Source of the DNA: Moniliella sp. 'wahieum'
Taxonomy: Eukaryota; Basidiomycota; Moniliellomycetes; Moniliellales; Moniliellaceae
Reading direction: 5' to 3'
DNA length: 64,000 nt
Assembly: GCA_003971905.1 (NCBI GenBank)
Contig: RSEE01000001.1
Location: 558,001-622,000 of the forward strand
A program made the translations under genes and the position numbers. Each line of letters begins with the position of its first letter. Position 1 is the stretch's first letter. Below, piece after piece: positions 1-10,871 of the stretch. Below the pieces are notes generated by a model. It ran no database searches, was not told the origin of the DNA, and saw only the letters and a program-made list of their open reading frames with translations.

Positions 1-93
1 CACGCCCCGCGCAGCGATCCATGTTGAGCCAGGTTTGTCTGCCTCTTCTCTGTGACTCGATTGAAGAGGATCTGACGCTGAAGGCGGTTTCGA

Positions 94-907
94 ATGGTCG
101 GTAGTACCGCTACGGAAGACAACTATGGCTACATTATTGTCGATGACCGCTCGGACGATGGCAAGCGGCGTGCCATCTTTGTGGACCCATTTGATTGCCT
201 TCAATGACAGCCAGGGCTCAGGCTCTGCAGGTCGACGAGGTGACGGGCTGCCTCACCACCCACCATCACCACGACCACTCGGGCGGGAATGAACGTACGC
301 TCATGCCTTTCCGCATACACCCATCTGGGGACCCTCAGAGCAGATTCCCTTCCGCACGGACTCCATCGAGGGCGGCGATAGTTTCTACCTCCCTGGCTCG
401 TCAATCAAAGCGACGGTATATGCGACGCCGTGTCACACCCGCGACTCGGTTTGCGTCCTGCTTGATGACGAAAGAGCCAGTGCCCAGGGTCCTGGAATCC
501 GCAGGGTGATTTTGAGGCGATACGCTTTTTGTCGCTGGCTGTGGTCGTTTCTTTGAGGGCGGGGCAGAAGATATGCTTTCAGCTCTGAACACGATCTGCA
601 CTTTGCCTTCAGACGCACTGATTTGCTGCGGACACGAGTACACGTCTTCCAATGCGAAGTTTGCCGCGAAGTATTGCCCAATAGGCAGGGGGTCCTTGCA
701 CTGCTTGAGGACTTACGCGGCCAACGAGGGCATGGGATCACCACTAACCTATACACCCTGGCCGATGAGAAGACGCATAACCCCTTCATCCTTGCCGCTC
801 ATGCGGACCCTGAAGTGTTAGCGGCAGTCAAGGCAAAGACACCTTTGGAGGCGATTCAGAAATTGCGCGAAGCCAAAAATGCCGGGGGACTGCACGCTGT
901 GTTGTAA
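94..907 (+). CDS. GLO2: Glyoxalase II (hydroxyacylglutathione hydrolase), frame broken several times
   Basis: Hydrolyses S-lactoylglutathione to lactate and glutathione, the second step of methylglyoxal detoxification. The metallo-beta-lactamase metal-binding motif [12 protein letters not shown] is encoded at about 250-290. Further downstream come [16 protein letters not shown] (about 517-560), ICCGHEYT (about 620) and a family-typical C-terminus with [11 protein letters not shown] and [11 protein letters not shown] ending in TAA at 905-907. These blocks lie in three frames, so at least four or five single-base indels are needed, for example one missing base at about 733. The ATG at 94 is chosen because, allowing one base of correction, it leads straight into the N-terminal strand VVPLREDNYGY. 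It converges with the glutathione synthetase gene 113 bp away. Identity is firm; whether the breaks are assembly errors or real is not decided by the sequence, although the same error type occurs in essential genes nearby. Confidence 0.82.
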
Positions 908-1019
908 GCCTGGACCTGACTTGCAAATCTGCGAACAATTTATGCATTGTAGTTGTGCGTTGTTGGCGCTCAGACTGAGCGCCGAGAGCTCCAAGGAGAA
1001 AAAGCATAGACCTGATGCA

Positions 1020-2732
1020 TCACAGCAGATACGGACTGTCAATCACGCTGAACCCGACGGCGACGCCTCCTTCGTTGCTGTCCCGGCCTTTGGTCCGCAG
1101 CAAGTGGCCGCCACTGTTGTTGTCAACTACTTCCAGCGTCCCATCTGCCCGGCGACCAAAGAGCGCAGTGCCGTATATACCCAGCTCGGATACGACGTCA
1201 GGGGCGAGCGCTGCCTCCTCGAGCCACCACCCGCCTTGACCAGTAAGCTGCCCAAGCCCTTGGGGGGCTGGATGAGCGACATGAGAATGTATCCCTCCCG
1301 CTCCGAGGGGGCTTGAGAGCCAGCATTAGCCTTGTCCCGTTTCTCCATGGCTTGAAGTGCAGGTGGGATGTCGGTTTTGTAAATGTTGTTGCCCCCGCCC
1401 TCGCGTTGAGGTTTGAGCACAAACCGCTCTGGCTCGGTAAGGCAAGCTGATACGCCTTTTTGCCCTCCTCGGACGCAGGGTCAAGCGAGTAGAGCTCCGT
1501 CCAGGTTGACCGGACTTGAGCCAGAGTGGAGGCCTCCCAACGTTGGGTACCCTCTTCCTTGGCATCCAGGCCCGGCTGCAAGAAAGACTCATCACACCAG
1601 GTTGGGCCAGCACTTGCTGCACCTTCTTGGCGCCAGCTAACTGGAGAGCGACCGAGGGGCACTTGATCGCCCGGCTGCGCTCCAGCAACAAGCGCACATC
1701 CCAGCTTTTCTCGTTCCCAGCTCCTTCATAATCCGCAGGGGTGTACCCGGCACGGAAATATACCACAGACACTTCCGCCTGCTCCACCTCTTCTCCCGCC
1801 CCGACTTGGCCCAAGGAGGGGTGACCACAGCTCGTTGTTGGGAAGACGAAGTTTAGCTGCATCATCACTCGAAGGTGACGAGCCTGCCAGATCGGCGAGA
1901 GTGAGCCGAATGACTTCACGCCGTATCGCAAGGCCAGTGCATACTCGAGCGCACGCTGGTCAAACGCGTTGCGCTCGCCAGGCTGAACCACAAAGAGAAC
2001 AACAGGTCGCGCGGAATCTTTTGAATCCGAGGCACGATTTGGCGCAGGTAGGCGTCGTGGGCGCCGGCAATGCCAGCAGCCAGCGTGTCGGTCGCATCGT
2101 TAAGTGGGATCGACTCTCCCGCTCGGACCATGCGAGAGCGGCGGCACCAGAGTACCAAAATAGTTGCGGGTTAAGCCAGCCAGGTATCGATGCAGTTGGG
2201 AGACTTGGCTGCAAAGCGGGCCAAAGGACGAGGAGATGGTGTTGAATTCAACCTGTTTGATGCCGAGGGTCCGAGAGACTCGTGGGAAGAGCATCCGACT
2301 GCTCGTCCAGCAAATAGTCCGACCGGAACAGGCCGAGCTGGAGGTGCTGGCGAGACCCTCGGCGTGGACAGACTCGTAGACTTGCCAGAGGCGATGCTGG
2401 AACTGGTCAACGTCAATCACGTGCTGCTCAACAAAGATGGAGCGGAGAGAAGGCATGGTCCGCAGCGACGCGGGCGTAGAGCTCATTGAGCACCGGCTGC
2501 AGCTGCTGTGCCTGGGAAAACAGGGTGCGGGGGAAGGGCGATGGAAGGAGGGCAAAGGGGGCGTGGATGACAGCGGCCTTGTCGACTGCCTCGGGCGGCG
2601 CCCCGGCGGGAAGCGGCGGGCGGTAGACGAGGCCGTGGGCGAGCGCATAGTCGGTCGCCGTCGCCGTCAGATAGGCCACCTGCTCGGGCGTCAGCTTCGG
2701 CGGGGGCCACTGGGGCAGCTGCAGGTCAACAT
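1020..2732 (-). CDS. GSH2: Glutathione synthetase (eukaryotic ATP-grasp type), frameshifted
   Basis: Joins gamma-glutamylcysteine and glycine with ATP to make glutathione in the cytosol. On the minus strand, from the N-terminus, I read YALAHGLVYRPP, HAPFALLPSPFPRTLFSQA, HRLWQVYESV, RSDYLLDEQ, EFNTISSSFG, VVYFRAGYTPADYEGAGNEK, LLLERSRAIKCPS, ALQLAGAKKVQQVLAQPGV, then the glycine-rich ATP loop LKPQREGGGNNIY, YILMSLIQPP, SELGIYGTALFG and GGHLLRTK; the stop is at 1020-1022. This order matches the eukaryotic family over its whole length (about 570 residues expected). At least five frame changes interrupt it. The start is uncertain: the ATG at 2732 is the nearest upstream Met but needs one base of correction to reach the conserved WPPPKLTPEQ stretch. 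Its neighbour is glyoxalase II, convergent. Confidence 0.9.
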
Positions 2733-3338
2733 TGGTGGGTGGGCCTGAGGCTCAGACTCGCGGGCGCCGCGACTGCTTTCTCCACACCGTCCGAGGGCTC
2801 AGAAGGTCCTCAGCCTGAGCTGCCCGCCCCAAGCTCGGCGATAAGCACGTGACGCCATTCACTAGTAACTTAAAGCTTAACTAGTAATCGTTGACGCCAT
2901 GGCAATCATGGTTAGTACTTAGTGACCTAGTGGCCTCGTGACAGCCACACGGGCAGCGCCTCCGAGCTGAGGTAATGTCCCGGTGCGAGGGCCGACCGTC
3001 TGTCTACCTGTAGAAATTAGATCTAGGAACGGGCATAAGCGCATAAGCGGGCATCCGAGGGCTTGTCAGGTGTGACGTTGACATGTAATGCCTGTGACGT
3101 ATGGCACTCGACATGTGACACAAGAAACGCTGCGGCAGATTTTAATAGGGTTGGAAACCAACCCTAGTGCTCATGCCGCCTCGCCCCCACTCGCAATAGC
3201 CACTGGTTGCTGGCCGCTTGCCTCTCAGCTACGGATACCACCGCCACACAGTAGGTGAGCACTCGCCCCTTCACGCATCGCCTCCATCCCTTCTCCCACA
3301 CCGTGCTGACCGTTGTTTTCGTACGCTTCCCAGTCGCC
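2733..3338. other. Intergenic: between GSH2 and RPL39 starts
   Basis: No coding sequence recognised. The stretch holds the divergent upstream regions of the glutathione synthetase and eL39 genes. It contains a small AT-rich patch with inverted ACTAGT/AAGCTT words at about 2860-2890 and several GTGACG/CACGTG-like words. Confidence 0.5.
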
Positions 3339-3617
3339 ATGCCCTCGCACAAGACCTTCCGGACAAAGGCCACTCTTGCCAAGGCTGGCAGGAAAAACCG
3401 GTACGTTTCCTCCTCCTGGATCAGGCTTGGGCACTGTTACCATCCGATCGCTGGTATCCGCTCAGTGTTCATGACTGGTCAAACTCTGGCCTCTATCCTC
3501 TGTGTGCTAACTCGCCTCCTTAGCCCCATCCCCCAATGGTTCCGCATGAAGACGGACAACAAGATCCAGTACAACAAGTTCCGTCGGAACTGGCGTCGCA
3601 CTAAGCTCAACATCTAA
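3339..3617 (+). CDS. RPL39: 60S ribosomal protein eL39, one intron
   Basis: Small basic protein lining the exit tunnel of the large ribosomal subunit. Exons are 3339-3400 and 3524-3617; the 123-bp intron (3401-3523) starts GTACGT, has a TGCTAACT branch site at 3505-3512 and ends TTAG. Splicing gives exactly 51 codons plus TAA, the normal eukaryotic length: [10 protein letters not shown] at the start, then [20 protein letters not shown] and [11 protein letters not shown] at the end. The intron happens to leave an open frame, so an unspliced reading would wrongly lengthen the protein. No frameshift is present. Expected to be strongly and co-ordinately expressed with the other ribosomal-protein genes in the window. 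Confidence 0.96.
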   Translation: MPSHKTFRTKATLAKAGRKNRYVSSSWIRLGHCYHPIAGIRSVFMTGQTLASILCVLTRLLSPIPQWFRMKTDNKIQYNKFRRNWRRTKLNI

Positions 3618-4153
3618 GTGCGCTTGTGCTCATTTCACACAGACTGGGATGGCTCCCAATTGGAGTGAACACTTCACTCTCTCCCTCGTCTCTCTCTCTC
3701 CCTTTTGAGGAGGCGAGACTATGCATATTGTGCCTAGGCAGGAACACTTCGTTGAGGATCCCCCATGCATCACGGTGCGCCACGTGTCAGTGAGGTTACT
3801 GCTGCTGTCTGCTTCGACCGCTGTTGGCTTCTTTATCCTCCGGCGATTTGTTTCGACTGGGGCAACCCCCAAAATTATATGCTCTGCCTGCATCTTAATG
3901 GGTTCAACTCGTAGGGTGTCCGATGATGGAGACATGTTAATGGCCGATCAAATGATGGACGAGGCCTGAGGAAGGATTGATGATCCACACCAAGTATCAT
4001 GAATTGTAGGATGTGAGAGGCATGAGAGGAGGGAGAGGCCGGAGTATTTATCGGCAGGCGTCCTAGCCCACCAAGTGAGCAGGTTTTGCAATGGGAAGAA
4101 GGAAGTGGAACATCACCAACCGTCTAGCGTAGTGAGGATTAATGAGCACTCGA
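3618..4153. other. Intergenic between convergent RPL39 and TOA1
   Basis: Shared 3' flank of two convergent genes. It holds a CT-rich stretch at 3676-3706, probably 3' UTR. Open frames on both strands here show no recognisable protein. Confidence 0.5.
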
Positions 4154-4905
4154 TCACCACTCAGCTCGGCGTTGGCCTTGGCAAACAGATAGTCTCGACC
4201 ATCGACTGATGCAATGCCATCTTTGAACTGGCACTTCCACTTGTTGCGCACGCGCGCAACCTACCCGGCGGTAAGGACAAGCGAGGGTCAGCACACGCAC
4301 CTCCGCAACCCAGGAAGGGATCAACATACTTTGTCGTAGAGACACAGGATCATGTCTTGGTCGCCGTCAGCACCGTCAGCACCGGGTCCATCCCCATCTT
4401 CGTCTTCATCTGAATCGTCGAGGTCCGAGCCGATTTCGTCGCTCTGGGGATCAGGAGCACGGGCTTTGCTACTGGGTGCGTTCGTTGGGCTGCTAGAACG
4501 CTTGCGCTTGCTACCGGTCGTGTCGTCGTCATTGAATGAGGAAGCCTCGGCTAGTTGCTTAGCCTGGCCTCGACCGCCTTGCGCTCCGCTCGACTCTGCC
4601 GCGGCGGAAGAGGGGGCGCACCTTCAAACTCAGCCACTTGAGAGGTGATAATCTTATGCTCCCACAAGCGCTGTAGCTCCTCAAGGTATTCCTTCTCGAT
4701 CCCCTGGTCCTCAAAATCGGGTTGGACACTCTTGATCATCGTCAATGATGGTGCGATAGACCGAAGACTGCGACGAGGACAGTGGAGCAAGGCAGTGCAA
4801 GGCAGAGCAAGGTAGAGCAAGCGCATGCGGGGTTAGTACGAGCACCGGTACAACGGCAGCACGGGATAACCGTCAGACCAAGACTCACACCACGCGGTTA
4901 CTCAT
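4154..4905 (-). CDS. TOA1: Transcription factor IIA large subunit (TFIIA alpha/beta, Toa1)
   Basis: General RNA polymerase II factor that stabilises TBP on the TATA box. The conserved N-terminal helical region reads SSVYRTIIDD then IKSVQPDFEDQGIEKEYLEE and LQRLWEHKI. A Ser/Pro/charged linker follows, then an acidic stretch (SDEIGSDLDDSDEDEDGDG). The conserved C-terminal beta-barrel reads MILCLYDKV, VRNKWKCQFKDGI and GRDYLFAKANAE. Exon 1 is only about 15 nt (ATG at 4903-4905). Intron 1 is about 4768-4890 and contains degenerate GAGCAAGG repeats; intron 2 is 4261-4329 (GTATGT...GTAG). Two indels are needed: one in the N-terminal block near 4735, and one G missing just before the end so that the family-typical terminal Glu-Trp and stop at 4154-4156 are reached. 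The exact donor of intron 1 is ambiguous by two bases. Confidence 0.86.
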
Positions 4906-5416
4906 CTTGGCAGATCCAGGTCAAAGTGTCAAGGCCTCACGGTGGCGTTCACGGACGAAAGAAGCAGAGCAGGACAAGGCGCAGCAAAAATGGCGCACAG
5001 CAGGCTATCGAGTATCGACGTCAGGCAGCGATAGAGCAGAAGCAAGGTGCGATGGCAACGCAGGCGAAGAGCCTAGGCGGCGGCCTGCTGGGGGGCGGGG
5101 GAGGGAGAGCAGATCAGCTTAAATACGCGGAAAGGCAGGGGAAAGGCAAGGAGGGGTGATTGATGAGGTAAGCAGTGTACGGAGGACTGCCCCTGTGCTG
5201 GAGGGCAGGGCATGGGCGGTCGCGGCGAGAAAGGGCGAGCAGCGCGCCAGTACCAATCAGGGCGCAGAGAGCATACGTTCAACATCATCGTTGCGCCCTC
5301 CCCACTCCCATCGCTGCTAGCACCCACTCCAAGCCCCACACCAGCCTCCGTGCGCATTCACCAACCCCGCCTTTCGCCTTGCCTGAGCTCTGGTCTGGCC
5401 TATCGCAAGCGCCATC
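4906..5416. other. Intergenic between divergent TOA1 and PWWP gene
   Basis: About 0.5 kb of shared upstream DNA. It is purine-rich on the plus strand at 4930-5160 (AGGCAAGG/GGGGG runs), then C-rich at 5290-5400. No gene is recognised; open frames on both strands have low-complexity Pro/Ser/Arg composition. Confidence 0.45.
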
Positions 5417-6808
5417 ATGCCTCATGGCCGTTCCACCAAGCCATCCACTCCCACCGTCTTGTATGCAGTCCCCCTCCCCGCCTCGCGCGTCTCCACTTGG
5501 CAAAGCTAACACCCTCCACCGTGGAGTCACCGCGACGATCTGGTGCTGGCGCGCCTGACAGGGTATCCTGAATGGCCGGCCATGGTGCGTTGTTTTTCTT
5601 GCTTACTCCCGACGAGAGCTTACTAGCTGATGAGTGAACGACAGATTGTCGCGCGTGACCAAGTCCCTAAGGATGTGCACGACGCGTTCCTGAAGTCCGG
5701 CAAAAGTACATCGTGCGTTTTTATGCCCGATGCTGATTAGTATGTGAATTTTCTTTGACTGAATGCGATACTAACCTCCTTCCTGCCTCTCCCCCATGCC
5801 CATGCACCCTCTCCGCTCCCAGTTTTTCTACGACGCTCGCAACTTCGGACACTCAATGACGAGTTGATTGATGCCGTTCTGATAAACCCCAAGAAAAGTG
5901 TGCGCGCCAAACTCACCACCAGTTTACTCACTGCCTATCAAATCGCCCGAGATGACCGGTAGAATGGGCGCGCAAAACAAGACGCAATCGTGACCGCATC
6001 AGAAGCGGCCAGGCCGAATTGGCTGAGTTGGAGCAGCAGTCCGCCTCTGATAAATCCGAAGACGAAGAAGAGCCCATATGGGAAGCGACGAGATGCGTGG
6101 GAGCGATGATGACGTTCTCATCCCTCCGCCTCAGCCCGAAATCAAGAAGCGTCCAATCAAGTCCAGCCCTCCGCCTACGCCTCCTCCCCCGCCACGAACC
6201 CGCCTCCGCCACGGTCCTTGCCTCCGCCACAGTCGCCGCCTCCCCCTCCGAAGGTTGTTACTAAAAAGGAAGCTGCGTTGGAGACTGAAGAGCCACCCGC
6301 CAAGCGCCAACGCAAGGCGGTCGCAAAGGCCAAGCCTGTACCCCCTCAGCTCATGCCTCGGCTGCCGCCCCTGAGCAGCCCGATGTGTCTTTGACAGTTG
6401 CTACCCGATGCGTCTGTGACCGTTGCTGCTCATACGACTAGTGCGCCTGGGGATATGGACACCGCCGATCAGATTAGGGCTTGGAGATTCGAGCGCAGCG
6501 TATCTTCCTTGGCAAGGAAGGCATCGCGTTCGGCGTGTGTATTTTTCCTCTGTATCTGCGTGTGGCGGTTGGTGACTAACTTGCACCCTATCTCTGGAAC
6601 AGGCGCTGGAGCGTGCGGCTGAGGTGTTCGATTTGCTCGAGCGTCTGCGCCTGCGATCACAGTAGAGCACAATCCACTTTAGCAGGATCAATAGGTCATC
6701 AAACGAGTGGTGGCACTTAAGTCATTATTCCCAACGTCGAAGAAGTACAGGTTTGTGGCTCGGTCCCAGAAATTGCAGATGGACTGGTGGCTTCGCCTCG
6801 GTGTGTAA
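5417..6808 (+). CDS. PWWP-domain chromatin protein with C-terminal helical domain
   Basis: Predicted nuclear histone-tail/DNA reader. Exon 1 is 5417-5460, intron 1 5461-5526 (GTATGC, branch GCTAAC), exon 2 5527-5584, intron 2 5585-5644, exon 3 from 5645 to about 5741, intron 3 to about 5818 (GTATGT, branch TACTAAC, CCCAG), then exon 4. Splicing gives FHRDDLVLARLTGYPEWPAM, IVARDQVPKD and YIVRF-PDAD, the PWWP fold with PEWP in place of the PWWP tetrapeptide, then LNDELIDAV. A charged Pro/Lys-rich linker follows (PPAKRQRKAVAKAKP). The C-terminal part (RAWRFRLQRIFLGKEGIA, FDLLERL, VIKRVVALK) resembles the helical bundle that follows PWWP in HRP2/Pdp3-like proteins; that part is inference. A further small intron probably lies near 6531-6602. 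Several single-base indels interrupt exons 3-4. The stop is TAA 6806-6808. Confidence 0.75.
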
Positions 6809-7380
6809 CCACGGGGGCTCATATTTGGCCGATGAGCTGTATCTCTTTCGATCGAGCGTATGAGTAGGCGTTATTGAATCCATGGTCCAGGTCCCAGATG
6901 TGCCATCCCTGCCTTAATAAACCACGTTCCCAGGTATCGATTACTTGCTGGAAGGTATCGCTCATGAAGCATGCGTGAGGGTGGAGCTCCACAGCTTGTA
7001 AAGCAAACGCTGGTGTTGATTGAGCGAAGCGGTATCCCTTGTTCAGGTGGTTTCGTTCACTTTCAACTCTCCCCCGGCCGAGATATGGATCCACAAGATG
7101 GTGATAGTGTGGGAGGATCCAAGGAGAACGGATGAGTATGGCAGAATCGCTAACATCGCAGAATCAGCGGCAGCCGGTCAGCGGAGTTTCAATTTGATGA
7201 GAAACGCGGGAATTGTTTCAATTTGTGATTCCCCGCATCCATCCCAAAGCACTGCGAAGAATTAGGATGAGGCGCACGCTGGTGGGCGACTCGCGCGGTG
7301 CCAGCAACGACCATCGGGGACACGATGAAGTTCCTCACTGGCTTGTGCGAGCTGTGCGGCCAGTCGCACTGACCAGGGCG
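6809..7380. other. Spacer with an unrecognised minus-strand open frame
   Basis: The minus strand is open from about 7200 down to a stop at 6819, with segments such as GYRFAQSTPAFALQAVELHP and RQGWHIWDLDHGFNNAYSYA, which look protein-like in composition but match no family I know. No ATG with a convincing context was found. It may be the end of a small convergent gene or chance. The right part (7100-7380) is upstream DNA of the mS41 gene. Confidence 0.3.
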
Positions 7381-7936
7381 ATGCCCAGGACGAGCTTTGC
7401 CTCGGGTCCCTTTGCAGCTGTGCCATCAGCGCGGGCCTTTTCTGTCTCCGCCCCCACTCACGGCACTGCCCTCCGCCTGGTCTACGAACGGCCGGTGGCC
7501 GCATCCCTGAGCCATCACGTATGTGGACCCCCCTTTCTCTGGCCTGGCCAGCGCTGACTGGCTCATTCCTTTAAGAGGGAATCTCTACACCGATTGAGTT
7601 TATCCAGGCCATCACCCGCCTACGCGCGCGAAATTTGGCTGGCGACTCGGGCTTCACCGAGGCACTACCCCAGGATTGGTCCGCTTTTTTCAACCTGTCC
7701 AGCAAGGAGTTGGAGGAGATGGGGCTGAGCACGCGGGATCGCAAATACGTGCTCTGGGCCATGGAGCGCTACCGCCAAGCTACAACATTCGCCGTATTGC
7801 CTACCAGGATAAGAGCAAGAAGGTCGTTCGCTACCATGGTGACCGTGTCCAGCACGGCTACCGTGTGCGCGGCGAGGTGCGTCCCGGCGAAAAGGTGCCT
7901 CCTCGCAACCGCCGCCAGATGAAGCGTCCGTATTGA
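7381..7936 (+). CDS. FYV4: Mitochondrial small-subunit ribosomal protein mS41 (IGR motif, Fyv4-like)
   Basis: Component of the mitochondrial 37S ribosomal subunit. Exon 1 (7381-7518) encodes a Ser/Arg/Ala-rich presequence without acidic residues near its start (MPRTSFASGPFAAVPSARAF), as expected for matrix import. The intron 7519-7577 begins GTATGT and ends AAGAG. Exon 2 (7578-7936) encodes ISTPIEFIQAITRLRARNLA, LPQDWSAFFNLSSKELEEMG and LSTRDRKYVLWAMERYRQGY, the SAM-like IGR domain. A basic tail follows (RYHGDRVQHGYRVRGEVRPG) and a stop at 7934-7936. One G is missing after the CAA codon near 7775; without it the second half changes frame. The ATG at 7381 was preferred over upstream in-frame ATGs because it gives a normal presequence length. 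Confidence 0.87.
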
Positions 7937-8282
7937 GCGTTGGGTTAGTGACGCTACATGCATCTTGTTATCTCTCTATGGCTCCGGCTCTTATGTACGC
8001 CAGTCTATCTTATAATTTGGGTGTTGACAGAAGCGCTCCGCAACAGAGGCATTGTAAAGGGACAGAAGGGTGGGGCGGTGGGGGGTAAAGATGCATGATG
8101 TGCAAGGACAAATTGGACGGCTGAAAGGGAAATGCAGATGTAAGTGAAGTTGACAGGAGGCCAACAGATGCAACAGGCTCGCTAGTATTCGACAGACACA
8201 CCGACAAATACGATGCAATGTAGGAAGGACTCATGAAGAAGCGTGACGCCCAAATAACACAAGACCAAGGCGCCCAGGCTAA
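7937..8282. other. Intergenic between convergent mS41 and OTU genes
   Basis: Shared 3' flanks. Open frames on the minus strand are low-complexity and not credible. No other signal is seen. Confidence 0.5.
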
Positions 8283-9859
8283 TTAGATCTTGAGTTCACG
8301 AAAACCCTCAACGGCCAACGGGCCCGTGGGCAAAGGCTCCGGTGACACCACTCTGCCATTGGTACGGCGCGTTGCAGCAGCTTTCCTCTGTCAAGGCCTT
8401 CTCAACTGCCTTGACCTGTTTACGTTCCCGTGCGGTCGGTCGAGGAGGCCGGGTCACTGATTTAGACGAGAACGGCGACAGGGCTTGGGTTCGGGTGTGT
8501 CGGTGCGCCCGACAGATGAAGAGGTCGAAGAAGTGGCTCCTTCAGCGACAAAGGATGATAGTAAAGGGGGGGTCAAAGGGCTGTGCGATCGCCTCTTATT
8601 CCCCGGTCGTCAAGATCAGTGGTAGAGAGCCGCTTGTTCTTCTGTCCAGGATCTTCAAGTTCGTCGACCACCGTGGCGGGCGTTGATACGGACCCGGAGC
8701 GGGACGAGCTGTCGATCGGCTCGTCGGTCGCGAAATTGGCATCTTCTTCGGTCAACATCTCGACAACTGAGTTGAAGTCATGCTGCGCGAGTAAGGCGCG
8801 GATTTGTTCAACAGAACGAGGGCGGACTAGGCAGCGCAGCACACGCTTCTCGTCTTCAGTCGGATCCAGAGTTTTCTCTATGTCGGACGCTGGGGCAGCA
8901 AGCACAGATGCCTCATCCTCTGAAAGGGTGCGGGGCTCAGACGTGTGAATCCTGGGAAGGCCAGTGTGGGGACCGCCCAGGCTTCGAACCGAGCTGTAAT
9001 GTTCCCAATTGTGGTAGGCAATATAAAGTGGTCCAACACTCTCAAGTGGCACAGAAAGTACGCTGAGTGTGTCTTCCGGGGGCTGTCCCTCCTTTTGGGA
9101 CTGACGACGGAGTCGCCTCCGCTGCCGCTCGCCGGCAGCTAAGGAGATAGGCATGGTGTGGATCGATCCATCGAGCTCAGCCTGCGCTAGAGCACGAGAT
9201 CGTTCCTCCTCCCGCCGGGTACGAGCCTGTTCGGACGCTTCATCTTCTTCCCCCGTCACCACGAGGACAAGCTTGGGTTGAACGACCTTGATGCGCTTGA
9301 GGCTCAACTGCGCAAACGCAGACAGTTCCACATGGCCGCCGTATGTGCCATTCTCGCGCATGTTGGCCACATACGCATCAAAGCTGCCATCGACAAAACC
9401 AGCAAACTGCTCGGGTTCGCGGCAAGGTAGTCGCAGATTTGGGAGCGGAGGCGTGCATACCATCCAGGTGAGCCGTAAAGCTGATCAGACAGAGCACTAT
9501 CGAGCACACAGAAGGGTTAGTTGACTCCGCCAGTTGTCGAGAGGCCACAATTCCCTGGCGCAGAAGTCCGTGAGAACACATACCGAAAAAGGCAGTTGCC
9601 ATCGCCAAGTGTGTCGGCCGCATACAATCCCATCGCACGTAGTTGAGAGTTGAGCTGCAGCTCGACATCCTCAGGGTTGTCAACATGGGTCTTCTTGCTG
9701 CGTGTGACGCGTCCTAGAGGCAGGGGGCGAACCACGGGCGAGAGACGGTCAGTGAGTCGGGACAGGGGAACAAAAAGAGACACTGGTGAAGGTCGAGAAC
9801 ATACCAGACGATCCGCGTGGGGCACGGGAGGAGGGGGCGCGGCGAGTGGTACGAGCCAT
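8283..9859 (-). CDS. OTU-domain cysteine protease (OTUD3-like deubiquitinase)
   Basis: Predicted to cleave ubiquitin from proteins. Exon 1 is 9805-9859 (MARTTRRAPSSRAPRG...), intron 9714-9804 (GTATGT...CTAG), exon 2 9584-9713, intron 9497-9583 (GTATGT...ATAG), exon 3 from 9496 down. The OTU domain starts ADTLGDGNCLFR|ALSDQLYG with catalytic Asp and Cys in DGNCLFR. It continues RLRSQICDYLAANP, FDAYVANMRENGTYGGHVE and ALYIAYHNWEHYSSVR-type sequence (YIAYHNWEHYSSVR), whose first or second His region carries the catalytic His. A middle basic segment (ERQRRRLRRQSQ) and a C-terminal Ser-rich tail follow, ending GFRELKI and TAA at 8283-8285. One G is missing near 9425 (between AANP and EQFAGF), and at least one more frame change occurs near 8570. 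Confidence 0.88.
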
Positions 9860-10871
9860 AGCGGGTTGGGGAGGACAGGGGGGAATCAACAGATAGGAGA
9901 GGGCAGCACAATATGTCGTGTCTGAGCGTGCTTAGGCCGGTGTCGGGGCAGCGCTCATCGCCGTCGCGTCGAAGCGCGCAGTGGTGACAGATGGGCAGGC
10001 GGAGGCGGTGGTGGGGACAGGACAAGGGGGATGGGAGGCGGGAGATGGCAATGACGTGGGGGTGCAAGCGCAGCTGCGGGTGCGGGTGCTGGTGCTGATG
10101 GGGGCGCGGCGGCTGCTCTGCTCTGCTCTGCTCTGCTCGATGCTCGCATCGAGGAGCGCCGGCCACTGGGTTAGCCACGCTGCACCGCAACCACAAGCCC
10201 TAGCCAAATCAGCTGGCCTCTGACACGTGACATGGGCCGCCCAGCACTGCCCCCCGCCCCGCCCTCAACCAGGCCCCCCAGCCGCTCGACACCCACACAC
10301 TGCAGGTGGTCGCGTGTGTAGCAGTGGTCGCCCACTGCGCGTGCGCGCACTCTGCCAGCCGGGCGTACACTCCTGCCGTGGCGCGTGGCGAACTAAACAC
10401 TGGATCTCAGCACACCGCCACTGTCCACACATAGTAGGCCTGCGCCATGGCACCTTCGCCCCCTCACGCACCCTCAGGCCTCGACAGCGCCTCGCCACCT
10501 TTCGCCACTGGAGACTGCCGAGCCTCGCCTGACGCATCCCGGCCTCGGATACAGGCAGCACTCAACCTTCCTTTTCACCGGTGTGGTGTGGCCAACGAAG
10601 ACTTGACTACATTACTACAGCCGCCCTCCCTTGCCCAATGCCGCCCTTTCACCAGCTGTGTCCGACTGCAACAGCGACATGACGCGTCCCATAGGAGGTG
10701 AGTGCACATATGTATATGGGTACAAGTGCATAGGCTGTCAGATGGGGCTGCCAAGCCCTTCGACAAGCATGCGTCCCAGCCCAAGGCCAAGACAACCACA
10801 CGCATGGTGTATTTTGGGTGACAGGCCCGGTACACATCCCAGGCCAGCAGAAAATCGCGACATGAACACCA
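9860..10871. other. Intergenic, about 1 kb, GC-rich with simple repeats
   Basis: Upstream of the OTU gene and downstream of eL21. It contains a GCTCT pentamer tract (about 10116-10139) and GTG/CAC-rich low-complexity DNA. Several open frames of 60-100 codons exist on both strands but are Pro/Arg/Ser-rich with no recognisable domain. Confidence 0.45.

Noticed and set aside
10227-10701. Open frames of 80-100 codons on both strands
   Set aside because: Pro/Arg/His-rich, low complexity, no splice or start context and no recognisable domain.
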